Shown: positions 10,301-21,532, numbered from the stretch's first letter. The stretch is DNA of 64,000 nt from Yoonia sp. G8-12 (GCF_038443675.1 NZ_CP151762.1:682001-746000), one strand, 5' to 3'. Made by a program: numbers and translations. The notes: a model not told the origin generated them from the sequence alone.

Positions 10301-10659
10301 AGCAGTTGGACGGGCAGGGGCTGGCCTTTGATGAAATGGACGCGCGGTTCCGGCTGACCCCCCAGCAGGTGATCGTATCAGAGGCGAGCGCGGTTGGTCC
10401 GGGGCTTGGCATTTCTGTGGACGGCATCTACACGCTGGCCAATAAACAGATTGATCTGCAGGGCGTCGTGTCACCATTTTATTTGGTCAACAGTATCGGT
10501 TCTTTCCTGACCCGCAGGGGTGAAGGATTGATCGGGTTCAACTTTAACATCGGCGGCACGTCTGATGCGCCGCAGGTGTCGGTGAACCCGTTATCTGCGC
10601 TGACACCGGGCATGTTCCGCGAGATCTTTCGCAGGCCAGCACCGGACATTTCCCAATGA
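7315..10659 (+). CDS. Giant AsmA-like/DUF3971 envelope protein
   Basis: 1114-residue protein with one N-terminal membrane helix (about 38-62: FWLRAVFVVCMMPLVFLAAAAVMV) and a very long periplasmic beta-rich repeat region, ending in an AsmA-like C-terminal domain (GLIGFNFNIGGTSDAPQVSVNPLSALTPG). This is the architecture of the AsmA/TamB/YhdP superfamily, bridge-like proteins that shuttle phospholipid between the inner and outer membranes. ATG 7315 has a weak ribosome binding site; ATG 7372, behind AAGG, is a good alternative start. The stop overlaps queA by ATGA. Confidence 0.85.
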   Translation: MTGKDKEQSAQLVAQDKAMMSEETDTAATKPKRPKGMRRWVFWLRAVFVVCMMPLVFLAAAAVMVIDRDITAPRWITDRIEARADALLEGGSLEFGAITVRIGRDLHPTVRLVDTRLVDAGGLTLTRVPLVEGGMSPRGLILQREVLMQDVRLIGAQVNLRRARDGSVSFALTAGGGDLGQARSLPELLEQFDRVFERPALEALETVRADGLIVNFDDARAGRSWIVDGGSVALDLRGGETAINGNFSLLSGRADVTGVTLSYLSPRGSRAAQVGINLTNAAASDIAAQSPALSWLQGVEAPITAALRTGLDEEGALGPLNAVLEIGTGVLQPNPATEAIAFEDAKAYFTYDPVRDRIAFSEITLETAWGSLRADGDAYLRDFRDGLPRALLAQFQFRDVALNPPGFFDTPPQIPQASIDLRLRFDPFSVEIGQAVIAAGDVRLNARGDLAATDAGWQMALDAQIDTITPEQLVSYWPLSMKPRSRQWVSDNLTDGRLFDVNAGLRIVPDDPAQFAVEFEFAGTSIKFLRNIPPVTGARGAASIENSQLIVGLDGGVVNAPQGGPMQLAGSDFTIADLRLNPSPAVLNLKVDSSVTAALSVLNQEPFAYMDKANLPVTIADGRALTQGQITWPLQPRPAPETVLFEMTSQLRNVRSDVLVPDRSFAAPRLNVTASRRGVNIAGAVRLGDVAAVGAWDQRFGDPDRPGSLVTADVALSQAFLDEFNIALPPGTIRGNGTAALSVDFQRGTAPAFRLSSDLRGLTVAIPAVGWSKGPGTAGNLLIAGTLGAVPSVETLEIGGGSLQAVGRITLDAAGGLQTAQFTRFRVGNWFDAPLTLRGRGAGQPVGVEIQGGTLDLRNASFGGGQQNGGPVQIALDRLQVTEGVALTNFQGDFRSQGGFRGEFTGRINGDAGIAGTVAPRDGRSAVQLRSNDAGGVLRAAGLMRNAVGGTAELTLLPAIGPGTFDGTLRVRDIRVQDAPAIAALLDAISVVGLLQQLDGQGLAFDEMDARFRLTPQQVIVSEASAVGPGLGISVDGIYTLANKQIDLQGVVSPFYLVNSIGSFLTRRGEGLIGFNFNIGGTSDAPQVSVNPLSALTPGMFREIFRRPAPDISQ

Positions 10660-11723
10660 AACTGAGCGACTTTGACTTTGATCTTCCCGAAGAACTGATT
10701 GCGACGCGGCCTGCGCGTCCGCGTTCATCCGCGCGGCTTTTGTTGGCGCAGGGGCGGGCGATCGCGGACAGGATCGTCAATGAACTGCCCGAGATATTGC
10801 AGCCCGGTGACCGGTTGATCCTGAATGACACCAAGGTGATCCCTGCACGTTTGTTCGGTCTGCGCCATCGCTCAGGTGAGGCGGGCGAGACGGCGGCGAA
10901 AATGGATGTGACCTTGCTGGAACCACGCGCGGATGGCGCTTGGTCTGCCCTGATCAAGCCCTTGAAAAAGGTGCGGGACGGCGAAGTGATTGTCTTTTCG
11001 GATGAACTCAGCGCCGAAGTTGTCGGGCGCGGCGACGGGCAGGGGTATTTGCACTTCAACCTCAAGGGTGATGATTTCGATGCGGCGCTGAATGCGGTGG
11101 GGGCTATGCCTTTGCCGCCTTATATCGCGGGTAAACGGCCAGCGGATGAGGCCGATAAGCAGGATTACCAGACCTATTGGGCGCGTCATAGCGGCGCGGT
11201 GGCGGCACCGACCGCATCTTTGCACTTTGACGGGCCACTGTTGGAGGCGCTGGCGGCGCGCGGCGTAGAGTTTACCCATGTCACCTTGCATGTGGGGGCG
11301 GGGACGTTTCTGCCGGTCAAGGTGGATGACGTGCGCGATCACAAGATGCACGCCGAATGGGGCGCGGTCACGCCTGAGGCCGCCGCCGAGATCAATGCGA
11401 CGAAGGCCGCAGGCCACCGTGTGATCCCTATTGGCACCACGGCGCTGCGCCTGATCGAGAGCGCGGCCAAAGATGGCAAAATGCGGCCGTGGACAGGGCC
11501 TACGGATATTTTTATCACGCCGGGGTTCCGGTTTCAGATCGCGGACGGGTTGATGACGAATTTCCATTTGCCGAAATCGACACTCATGATGTTGGTCTCG
11601 GCGCTGATGGGCACGGACAACATTCGTGCGATTTATGACCATGCGATTGCGGAAAATTACCGCTTCTTTTCCTATGGCGACAGCTCGCTTTTGTTGCCTG
11701 ACCAAGAGGGCGCGAATGGTTGA
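10656..11723 (+). CDS. queA: S-adenosylmethionine:tRNA ribosyltransferase-isomerase
   Basis: 355-residue QueA, which transfers the ribosyl part of SAM to preQ1 at tRNA position 34 to make epoxyqueuosine. The N-terminal LSDFDFDLPEELIATRPARPR and the LILNDTKVIPARL segment are family hallmarks, and the C-terminal FHLPKSTLMMLVSALMG is the conserved SAM-binding end. Length is normal. It overlaps the AsmA-like gene by four bases. Confidence 0.97.
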   Translation: MKLSDFDFDLPEELIATRPARPRSSARLLLAQGRAIADRIVNELPEILQPGDRLILNDTKVIPARLFGLRHRSGEAGETAAKMDVTLLEPRADGAWSALIKPLKKVRDGEVIVFSDELSAEVVGRGDGQGYLHFNLKGDDFDAALNAVGAMPLPPYIAGKRPADEADKQDYQTYWARHSGAVAAPTASLHFDGPLLEALAARGVEFTHVTLHVGAGTFLPVKVDDVRDHKMHAEWGAVTPEAAAEINATKAAGHRVIPIGTTALRLIESAAKDGKMRPWTGPTDIFITPGFRFQIADGLMTNFHLPKSTLMMLVSALMGTDNIRAIYDHAIAENYRFFSYGDSSLLLPDQEGANG

Positions 11724-11800
11724 GACCGCGTCGCTTCTGTGATGAATTATTAGCAGAATCGTGACATTGCACGGTTCTTGCTGTGCTGAAAGGGCGTGTC

Positions 11801-13072
11801 ATGTTTCAGGTATTTACCAGCTCTTGGGCTTTGTTTGTTGGCATGTTCATGCTGATGGTGGGCAATGGCCTGCAAGGTACGCTTTTGGGTCTGCGCGGCG
11901 AGGCGGAAGGCTTTAGCACGTTCGAGCTTTCAATTGTCATGTCGGCCTATTTCTTGGGCTTTTTGTTCAGTTCACGCTACACGCCCGAACTGATCCGCCG
12001 CGTTGGCCATGTACGCGTCTTTGCGGCCCTCGGGTCGCTGATTTCGGCGGTGCTTGTCGCCTATCCGGTGCTGATCGAGCCTTGGGCATGGACCCTGGGC
12101 CGCGTGGTTATCGGGTTTTGTTTTTGTGGCGTCTATATCACCGCCGAAAGCTGGCTGAATGATGCGTCCAGCAATGAAAACCGTGGCAAATCGCTTTCGC
12201 TTTATATGATCACGCAAATGGCGGGGATCGTCTTTGCGCAGTGGATTGTGAGCCAAGGGGATATTTCTGGCTACGTTCTGTTCATCATTCCGTCGATCCT
12301 TGTGTCGCTTGCTTTTGCCCCTGTGCTTTTGTCTGTGCGCCCGATGCCGGCCTTTGCCGCCACCAAGCCGATGAAGCTGCGCAATCTGATCGCAGCATCA
12401 CCGTTGGCGTGTTTTGGCATGTTTATGCTGGGGGGCGTGTTCTCGGCACAGTTCGGCATGTCGGCGGTCTATGGCAGCCGCGTGGGGCTGACGGTGTCCG
12501 AGATTTCGTTGTTTATCTCGGCGATCTATGTGGCCGCGCTCGTCTTACAGTATCCGATCGGATGGCTGTCGGACCGGATGGACCGGCGCGCGCTGATCGT
12601 CTGGATCTCGTTGATCGGGGCGGCGGGGTCGATGATCGCCTTTCTGGTCCCGGGATATTACGCGTTGATCGTGGTCAGCGGGGCCATCGTGGGTGGCATG
12701 TCCAATCCGCTCTATGCGCTGCTGATCGCCTACGCCAACGACTATCTTGAGAAAGAGGATATGGCCGCGGCCTCTGGCGGGTTGTTGTTCATCAACGGGG
12801 TGGGCGCGATTATGGGCCCGCTGACCGTGGGTTTCATCATGGATAGCATAGGCGACAACGGGTTCTGGCTATTCACGGCGGTCCTGATGGCCTCGGTCGG
12901 GTTCTATGGCATCTACCGCGCCACACAGCGCAGCCGCGAGGATTTCGAGCCCGAAAGCGTGAGTGTGCCTTACGCTCCGGTCTCTGCGGCCTCGACGGCC
13001 GTTGCTGCCGAGTTGGCGCAGGAGTTGTACATCGACGAAGTTGAACTGGAAGAAGAGGCGGAGCACAAATAA
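11801..13072 (+). CDS. Major facilitator superfamily transporter
   Basis: 423-residue inner-membrane carrier with about twelve hydrophobic helices, an MFS loop (RYTPELIRRVGHVRVF) between helices 2 and 3 and a second-half loop GWLSDRMDRRALIVW. The C-terminal tail is acidic (EVELEEEAEHK). The sequence suits the YcaD/small MFS efflux-type group often found in Rhodobacteraceae; the substrate is not predictable. ATG 11801 is preceded by AAAGGG; an in-frame GTG at 11783 is less likely. Confidence 0.88.
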   Translation: MFQVFTSSWALFVGMFMLMVGNGLQGTLLGLRGEAEGFSTFELSIVMSAYFLGFLFSSRYTPELIRRVGHVRVFAALGSLISAVLVAYPVLIEPWAWTLGRVVIGFCFCGVYITAESWLNDASSNENRGKSLSLYMITQMAGIVFAQWIVSQGDISGYVLFIIPSILVSLAFAPVLLSVRPMPAFAATKPMKLRNLIAASPLACFGMFMLGGVFSAQFGMSAVYGSRVGLTVSEISLFISAIYVAALVLQYPIGWLSDRMDRRALIVWISLIGAAGSMIAFLVPGYYALIVVSGAIVGGMSNPLYALLIAYANDYLEKEDMAAASGGLLFINGVGAIMGPLTVGFIMDSIGDNGFWLFTAVLMASVGFYGIYRATQRSREDFEPESVSVPYAPVSAASTAVAAELAQELYIDEVELEEEAEHK

Positions 13073-13205
13073 TTTGTTGCCCTAAGGTCACCACTCATGT
13101 CATTTCGCAAGATCAAGTGACCGCCACGGCGCCTTAAACACTTGTCAGCCACTGATTAGTCTGTTTGCAATGGAGTGAGCGAGACAACCATCAAGGAGCG
13201 GTGCT

Positions 13206-13787
13206 GTGGTAGCCCCCGAAGAGGTATTGGCGTTTTGGCTGGACGAATGTTCACCCGCCGACTGGTATAAAAGCGACCCTGCGTTTGACGCAACGATCCG
13301 CGACAGATTTGTAACGACATGGCAGGAAGCGGTCGAAGGCGGTCTGAGCCTTTGGTTGACATATCCGTCCGGCACATTGGCCTATATCATCCTGACGGAC
13401 CAGTTTCCGCGCAATATGTTTCGTGGTGAGGCCAAGGCATTTGCCACTGACCGCGTCGCCCGAGCGGCCGCAAAGATGGCGATTGACCGCGCATGGGATC
13501 TTAAAATTGACGAACCCGCGCGCCAGTTCTTCTATCTGCCGCTGATGCATGCCGAGAACCTGTGTGATCAGGACCGTGCCGTGCGTTTGATCCATACCCG
13601 GATGCCCGAACATGGCGCGGGCAACCGCGATCATGCCTGCGCGCATCGGGCCGTGATCCGCGATTTTGGCCGCTTTCCCTACCGCAATGATGCGTTGGGG
13701 CGCAAAACAACAACAGCTGAACAGGCATTTTTGGATGACGGCGGCTATGGTGCGGCGTATCGCGCACAGCAAGCGGGCGCAAAGTAG
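13206..13787 (+). CDS. DUF924 family protein
   Basis: 193-residue cytoplasmic protein of the DUF924 family (alpha-helical TPR-like fold, function unknown). Diagnostic segments are VLAFWLDECSPADWYKSD, LAYIILTDQFPRNMFRG, FFYLPLMHAENL and HRAVIRDFGRFPYRN. The start is GTG, chosen because AAGGAG lies seven bases before it. It stands alone between the MFS gene and lpdA. Confidence 0.9.
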   Translation: MVAPEEVLAFWLDECSPADWYKSDPAFDATIRDRFVTTWQEAVEGGLSLWLTYPSGTLAYIILTDQFPRNMFRGEAKAFATDRVARAAAKMAIDRAWDLKIDEPARQFFYLPLMHAENLCDQDRAVRLIHTRMPEHGAGNRDHACAHRAVIRDFGRFPYRNDALGRKTTTAEQAFLDDGGYGAAYRAQQAGAK

Positions 13788-13850
13788 GCTCTTTGCGCTG
13801 ATCGGGTAGCTGTTATGACCCAAGGTCACTAGAGGTCCATCTGAAAATAG

Positions 13851-13867
13851 TTTAGTGTTCAACTAAA
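13851..13867. promoter_or_regulatory. Palindrome before lpdA, candidate operator
   Basis: TTTAGTGTTCAACTAAA is a perfect dyad (arms TTTAGT/ACTAAA, five-base centre) ending 22 bases before the lpdA start. A regulator-binding site is an inference from its position and symmetry; I cannot name the regulator. Confidence 0.4.
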
Positions 13868-13889
13868 TTTGGAATTGGAGGGCCTACGC

Positions 13890-15284
13890 ATGGCTGCGCA
13901 GAACTTTGACTTGATCGTAATTGGTGCCGGACCGGGCGGCTATGTGGCGGCGATCCGCGCATCACAGCTTGGCATGAAAGTCGCCATTGTCGAGCGCGAG
14001 AATTTGGGCGGGATTTGTCTTAACTGGGGCTGTATTCCGACCAAGGCGATGCTGCGTTCGTCCGAGGTGTTCCACCTGATGCACCGCGCAAAGGAATTCG
14101 GTTTGAAGGCGACCGGCGTTGATTACGATCTGGACGCGGTGGTCAAGCGCAGCCGCTCGGTTGCCGGTCAGTTGTCTGGTGGCATCGGCCATTTGATGAA
14201 GAGAAACAAAGTGACCGTGTTCATGGGCGAGGCCACGATCCCCGCCAAGGGCAAGGTCAGCGTCAAGGGCGCAAAAGGCACCGACGATCTGACCGCCAAG
14301 AACATCGTGCTGGCCACCGGTGCGCGGGCGCGTGAATTGCCCGGGCTTGAGGCCGATGGCGATCTGGTCTGGACCTACCGCCATGCGCTGGAACCCAAGA
14401 AGATGCCAAAGAAACTGCTGGTCATCGGATCAGGTGCGATTGGCATCGAATTTGCCAGTTTTTACAACACGCTGGGTGCTGATACGACCGTGGTTGAGGT
14501 CATGGACCGTGTGCTGCCTGTGGAAGACGCCGAGATTTCGGCCTTTGCCAAGAAGCAATTCGTCAAGCAGGGCATGAAGATCATGGAGAAATCCATGGTC
14601 AAGCAGTTGGACCGTGGCAAAGGCAAAGTCACCGCCCATATCGAAACGGGCGGCAAAACCGAGAAGATGGAATTCGATACGGTCATTTCCGCTGTCGGGA
14701 TCGTTGGCAATGTTGAGGGTCTGGGGCTGGAAGAACTGGGGGTCAAGATCGACCGCACCCATGTTGTGACCGACGAATTCTGCCGCACCGGAGTCGAGGG
14801 GCTTTATGCCATCGGCGATATCGCGGGCGCACCGTGGTTGGCGCATAAGGCCAGCCATGAGGGTGTGATGGTGGCCGATCTAATCGCGGGCAAACATGCC
14901 CATCCGGTCAAACCCGAAAGCATCGCGGGCTGTACCTATTGCCATCCGCAGGTGGCCTCTGTCGGCTATTCCGAGGCGAAGGCCAAAGAGTTGGGTTATG
15001 ACATCAAAGTCGGGCGTTTCCCCTTTATCGGCAACGGCAAGGCGATTGCCTTGGGCGAGCCTGAGGGCATGATCAAGACCGTGTTTGATGCCAAGACCGG
15101 CGAGTTGCTGGGCGCACATATGGTAGGTGCGGAAGTCACCGAACTGATCCAGGGCTATGTGATCGGGCGTCAGTTGGAGACGACCGAGGAGGATCTGATG
15201 AACACTGTCTTCCCGCATCCGACGTTGTCGGAAATGATGCACGAAAGCGTGCTGGATGCTTATGACCGTGTGATCCACATGTAA
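13890..15284 (+). CDS. lpdA: Dihydrolipoyl dehydrogenase (E3)
   Basis: 464-residue FAD flavoprotein that reoxidises the dihydrolipoyl groups of 2-oxoacid dehydrogenase complexes with NAD. It shows the N-terminal Rossmann GAGPGGYVAAIRAS, the redox-active disulfide LGGICLNWGCIPTKA, the NAD fold VIGSGAIGIEFASF, the FAD motif LYAIGDIAG and the catalytic His in FPHPTLSEMMHE. The start at 13890 follows GGAGG; an upstream GTG-type extension is less likely. E1 and E2 genes are not in the window, so this copy may sit just downstream of, or apart from, its complex. A strong terminator follows. Confidence 0.96.
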   Translation: MAAQNFDLIVIGAGPGGYVAAIRASQLGMKVAIVERENLGGICLNWGCIPTKAMLRSSEVFHLMHRAKEFGLKATGVDYDLDAVVKRSRSVAGQLSGGIGHLMKRNKVTVFMGEATIPAKGKVSVKGAKGTDDLTAKNIVLATGARARELPGLEADGDLVWTYRHALEPKKMPKKLLVIGSGAIGIEFASFYNTLGADTTVVEVMDRVLPVEDAEISAFAKKQFVKQGMKIMEKSMVKQLDRGKGKVTAHIETGGKTEKMEFDTVISAVGIVGNVEGLGLEELGVKIDRTHVVTDEFCRTGVEGLYAIGDIAGAPWLAHKASHEGVMVADLIAGKHAHPVKPESIAGCTYCHPQVASVGYSEAKAKELGYDIKVGRFPFIGNGKAIALGEPEGMIKTVFDAKTGELLGAHMVGAEVTELIQGYVIGRQLETTEEDLMNTVFPHPTLSEMMHESVLDAYDRVIHM

Positions 15285-15347
15285 GGTGGATCAGGATCCA
15301 CCTTACCAAAGGCACAGGCCCGCCCATTGTGGCGGGCCTTTTGGTTT
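15282..15347 (+). terminator. Double hairpin terminator after lpdA
   Basis: A hairpin at the stop codon (TAAGGTGGA / TCCACCTTA, 15282-15305) is followed by a canonical intrinsic terminator: GGCCCGCC, loop CATTGT, GGCGGGCC (15316-15337), then TTTTGGTTTT. Confidence 0.85.
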
Positions 15348-15377
15348 TGGCTGGTGGAAGGAAATAAATGTGTCTAT

Positions 15378-15392
15378 GTTCTGCAAACGTTC
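15378..15392 (+). promoter_or_regulatory. LexA (SOS) box before uvrA
   Basis: GTTCTGCAAACGTTC is an exact GTTC-N7-GTTC direct repeat, the LexA operator known from Rhodobacter and relatives, 64 bases before the uvrA start. A matching box stands before lexA in this same window, which supports the reading. Confidence 0.85.
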
Positions 15393-15456
15393 CAATTTCG
15401 GACTGGCGCTCTTCATTTGCGGGCCTATCTGTTAGGGCGTTGCCTTGGGGGTCAAA

Positions 15457-18315
<2,859 letters not shown>

Positions 18316-18344
18316 CTCCGCAAAATTCCTGGAATTTTGCGGAG
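18316..18344. terminator. Long perfect hairpin between uvrA and mmsB
   Basis: CTCCGCAAAATTCC and GGAATTTTGCGGAG are perfect 14-base arms around a single T, starting directly after the uvrA stop. It can fold on both strands and separates convergent genes, running directly into the first copy of the intergenic repeat. Confidence 0.65.
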
Positions 18345-18377
18345 GCCTCCGGCGGAAGTTTGAACGGACATAGAAAG
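18345..18377 (+). repeat. Intergenic repeat, copy A
   Basis: First of three 33-base copies (others at 33529 and 54843). It starts GCCTCCGGCGGAAGTTTGA, then two variable bases (AC here), then GGACATAGAAAG. It ends exactly at the stop codon of the minus-strand gene mmsB. Confidence 0.85.
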
Positions 18378-19244
18378 TCAGTGGCGTGTGCGGCCCGCGA
18401 ACCGTGGCAGCATCGCCGAAAAGTCTTTGCCGCGCCCGTCTTCGTTTTCGACGAATTGCGCGTAAAGATCGCGCGCTGCCTGACCCATCGGGGTGTCCGC
18501 GTCTGCCGCCTTGGCGGCCATCTGGCTCAGGTTCAGGTCTTTGAGCATCAGTTCCGCTGCAAAGCCGGGTTGATAGCCGTTGTCGGCCGGGCTTTGCGGG
18601 CCGATCCCCGGTGCGGGGCAATAGGCGTTCAGCGACCACGAATAGCCCGATGAGGTGCTGACCACATCGAACATCGCTTGCCGGTCGAGGCCCAGTTTAT
18701 CGGCCAGCACGAAGGCTTCGCAGGTGGCGATCATCGTGGCGCCGAGAATCATGTTGTTGCAGATTTTTGCGGCCTGCCCGTTGCCGGCGTCGCCGCAATG
18801 CACGGCCTTTTGGCCCATAATGTCAAAGAGCGGCTGGACGGTGGCGAAGGCTTCGGCCGTGCCGCCAGCCATGAAGGTCAGCGTGCCGTTTGTCGCCCCG
18901 CCAATGCCGCCGGAAACTGGGGCATCAACCGCTTGCAGGCCTGCCGCATCTGCCACTGCCGCAACCGCGCGCGCACTTTCGACATCGACGGTTGAGCAAT
19001 CAAGATGGATAGCGCCCGCTTTCATCGCGGGGTGGATTTCGGCGGCGACCGCACGCAGGATCGCGCCGTTCGGCAGCATCGTGATGACCACATCGGCGTC
19101 TTTGGCGGCGGCTGCGGCGCTGTCTGCCAACGTCAGGCCCGCAGGTGCGGCTGCCGTGTCAAAGCCCACCACGTCATGCGATTTGGCCAGATTTGCGGCC
19201 ATTGGCGCGCCCATGTTGCCCAGTCCGATAAATCCGATTTTCAT
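18378..19244 (-). CDS. mmsB: 3-hydroxyisobutyrate dehydrogenase
   Basis: 288-residue NAD-dependent beta-hydroxyacid dehydrogenase of valine catabolism, converting 3-hydroxyisobutyrate to methylmalonate semialdehyde. It has the N-terminal MKIGFIGLGNMGAPMAANL nucleotide fold, the substrate-binding DAPVSGGIGGATNGTL and the catalytic Lys in GNGQAAKICNNM. The ATG overlaps the stop of the upstream hydrolase gene (ATGA); a long in-frame upstream extension lies inside that gene and is not used. Last gene of a three-gene operon. Confidence 0.95.
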   Translation of the reverse strand: MKIGFIGLGNMGAPMAANLAKSHDVVGFDTAAAPAGLTLADSAAAAAKDADVVITMLPNGAILRAVAAEIHPAMKAGAIHLDCSTVDVESARAVAAVADAAGLQAVDAPVSGGIGGATNGTLTFMAGGTAEAFATVQPLFDIMGQKAVHCGDAGNGQAAKICNNMILGATMIATCEAFVLADKLGLDRQAMFDVVSTSSGYSWSLNAYCPAPGIGPQSPADNGYQPGFAAELMLKDLNLSQMAAKAADADTPMGQAARDLYAQFVENEDGRGKDFSAMLPRFAGRTRH

Positions 19245-20284
19245 GTCTTGTCCTCCCATTGCAGCGCGTTGCTGCCTAAGCCGTCTGTCATGGCGGCCAC
19301 ATCTGCTGCCGATACGTCCTGCCAGTTGGCATGCTGCCATTTGGGTTTCCGGTCACGGTCGATGATCGCCGCGCGGATCCCCTCGATAAAGTCACCCTGC
19401 GCGCCGCAGCGGTAGGTATAGCGGAATTCGTGATCGAGCGCGTTTTCGATGCGGGGATCGCGCCGGACCGATTGGATGATTTGCGTCGCAACAGCCATGC
19501 CCAGCGGTGCGTTGCGGTCCATCAGCTTGCGGGCTTGTGCGCTTGCGGGGCCATCATCGTCCGTCAGCGCCTGATGGATATCGCCAAGGCTGGCACCGGC
19601 AAAACAGCGATCAATCTCGGCCTGCCAGTCCGCAAGGCGGGCCTGCGGTGCGGGTGTGGCTGCGGCATCAATAGCCGCGGTGTCGCCCGTGGATATCAGG
19701 GTCTCTTTTAGGCCATCCCACGCGTCCTGCGGCACAAAGTGATCGGCAAATCCTGCATAGATCGCATCGCCTGCATCCATGCGATCACCCGTCAGCCCGA
19801 GGTATTCACCGCAATGCCCCGGCGCCTTGGCCAGGATCAGTGAACCGCCCACATCCGGCACAAGTCCGATGCTGCATTCCGGCATGGCAATCTGGCTGGT
19901 TTCGCAGACAATCCGCTGTGCCGCATGGCAGCCCACACCGACGCCGCCGCCCATGGTGAACCCATGTAGGAAACTGACGATCGGCTTGGTGTAATTGTAG
20001 ATTTTCGCGTTCAGGCGGTATTCGTCGCGCCAGAAACGCTGGCCATAGTCAAAGTCACCGCGCAGGCCGGTGGCGTACATCTCTGCGATATCACCGCCCG
20101 AACAAAAGGCGCGTTCGCCCGCGCCATCTATTATGATCAGCGCCACATCGGGATCATCGCGCCAGTCGTCCAGCGCGTCTTCGATCGCCAGACACATATC
20201 CCATGTGAGCGCGTTCAGGGCCTTGGGGCGGTTCAGCGTGATGTATCCGGCGCGTCCTGTCTTGCGAATGATGATATCGGTCAT
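19241..20284 (-). CDS. 3-hydroxyisobutyryl-CoA hydrolase (enoyl-CoA hydratase/isomerase fold)
   Basis: 347-residue crotonase-fold protein. Its length and the segments GAGERAFCSGGDI, LHGFTMGGGVGVG and MPECSIGLVPDVGGS fit the HIBCH-type hydrolases rather than the ~260-residue hydratases. It releases 3-hydroxyisobutyrate from its CoA ester in valine breakdown, the step before mmsB. It overlaps the dehydrogenases on both sides by ATGA, so the three proteins are made in step. Confidence 0.9.
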   Translation of the reverse strand: MTDIIIRKTGRAGYITLNRPKALNALTWDMCLAIEDALDDWRDDPDVALIIIDGAGERAFCSGGDIAEMYATGLRGDFDYGQRFWRDEYRLNAKIYNYTKPIVSFLHGFTMGGGVGVGCHAAQRIVCETSQIAMPECSIGLVPDVGGSLILAKAPGHCGEYLGLTGDRMDAGDAIYAGFADHFVPQDAWDGLKETLISTGDTAAIDAAATPAPQARLADWQAEIDRCFAGASLGDIHQALTDDDGPASAQARKLMDRNAPLGMAVATQIIQSVRRDPRIENALDHEFRYTYRCGAQGDFIEGIRAAIIDRDRKPKWQHANWQDVSAADVAAMTDGLGSNALQWEDKT

Positions 20285-21417
20285 TGGATCATATGGCGGG
20301 CGGTGATCAGGCGCATGATTTCATTTGTGCCTTCAAGGATCTGGTGAACGCGTAGATCGCGCACGATCTTTTCGATCCCGTAATCCGCCAGATAACCGTA
20401 ACCGCCGTGCAGTTGCAGGCATTGATCCGCCACTTCGCTACCGGTTTCGGTGCAGAGTTTCTTGGCCATGGCGCAGAATTTCGTCGCATCCGGTGCACCC
20501 TGGTCCAGCTTCCAGGCAGCCTGGCGCAGGAAGGTGCGCGCCGATTGCAGTGCGATCTCCATATCAGCCAGACGGAATTGCAGGCCTTGGAACTGGTCGA
20601 TGGATTTACCAAAGGCTTTGCGCTCGGCCATATAGGCAACCGTTTGATCCAAAGCGGACTGGGCTGCGCCAATCGAACAGGCTGCGATGTTCAACCGCCC
20701 GCCATCAAGCCCCGCCATGGCGTATTTGAAGCCCATGCCCTCTTCGCCCAACAGGTTTTCTGCCGGTGCAGGGCAGCTATCCATCTGGACCTGCCGCGTG
20801 GGTTGCGACCGCCAGCCCATCTTGTCCTCAAGCCCGCCAAAGGACAGGCCTTGTGCGCCATCTTCAATCACAATGGCGCTGATCCCTTTGGGGCCATCGT
20901 CGCCGGTGCGGGCCATAACGATATAGGCGTCAGAATACCCACCGCCTGAGATGAACGCCTTGGTGCCGGTGAGGTTGTAGCCCGCGTTGTCGCGCACCGC
21001 TTTGGTTTTGAGGGCTGCAGCGTCTGATCCTGAGCCCGGTTCGGTCAAACAGTAGGACAGGATCGTTTCCATCGTCAGGGCCTTGGGCAAAATACGATCT
21101 TTCAGCGCTTCAGAGCCGTAGGCGTCGATCATACGGGCACACATATTATGGATCGACAAGAATGCGGAAACAGAGGCGCAGGATTGCGACAGGGCCTCAA
21201 AAACAAGGGTTGCATCAAGGCGCGAGAGGCCTGAACCACCACGGTCCTCGGACACATAAAGGCCACCAAACCCAAGCTCGGCCAGTTTCAGCCAAAGGTC
21301 TTTGGGGATCGTGCCATCGCTTTCCCAGTTGCGGGCATGGGGCGCGATATGCTCTTGCCCGAAATCGCGGGCCATATCGAAAATTGCGGATTGTTCTTCT
21401 GTCAGAGCAAAGTCCAT
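20281..21417 (-). CDS. Acyl-CoA dehydrogenase, probably isobutyryl-CoA dehydrogenase
   Basis: 378-residue FAD acyl-CoA dehydrogenase, first gene of the valine operon. Family segments seen are YCLTEPGSGSDAAALKT, TKAFISGGGYSD and the C-terminal QILEGTNEIMRLI carrying the catalytic Glu. Isobutyryl-CoA specificity is inferred from the downstream hydrolase and mmsB; a broader short branched-chain specificity is possible. A perfect palindrome lies just before its start. Confidence 0.9.
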   Translation of the reverse strand: MDFALTEEQSAIFDMARDFGQEHIAPHARNWESDGTIPKDLWLKLAELGFGGLYVSEDRGGSGLSRLDATLVFEALSQSCASVSAFLSIHNMCARMIDAYGSEALKDRILPKALTMETILSYCLTEPGSGSDAAALKTKAVRDNAGYNLTGTKAFISGGGYSDAYIVMARTGDDGPKGISAIVIEDGAQGLSFGGLEDKMGWRSQPTRQVQMDSCPAPAENLLGEEGMGFKYAMAGLDGGRLNIAACSIGAAQSALDQTVAYMAERKAFGKSIDQFQGLQFRLADMEIALQSARTFLRQAAWKLDQGAPDATKFCAMAKKLCTETGSEVADQCLQLHGGYGYLADYGIEKIVRDLRVHQILEGTNEIMRLITARHMIQ

Positions 21418-21438
21418 TCTTGCCTCCCGTCAAGGAAT

Positions 21439-21452
21439 TGAACGCTTGTTCA
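21439..21452. promoter_or_regulatory. TGAAC-GCTT-GTTCA palindrome, candidate operator of the valine operon
   Basis: Perfect five-base arms around GCTT, 22 bases before the acyl-CoA dehydrogenase start. Its spacing and position suit a dimeric repressor, for instance of the TetR or MerR class that controls acyl-CoA pathways; which one is unknown. Confidence 0.4.
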
Positions 21453-21497
21453 TATAATGCCCAGATCGGCATTGATTGCAAGCATCATGCCGCCAGC

Positions 21498-21527
21498 AAA
21501 AAGGCCCACCTTTGCAGGCGGGCCTTT
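21498..21527 (-). terminator. Intrinsic terminator of mmsA
   Basis: On the minus strand AAAGGCCCGCC, a short loop, GGTGGGCC and then TTTTT. It stands directly after the mmsA stop and separates it from the acyl-CoA dehydrogenase operon. Confidence 0.85.
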
Positions 21528-21532
21528 GCAGA

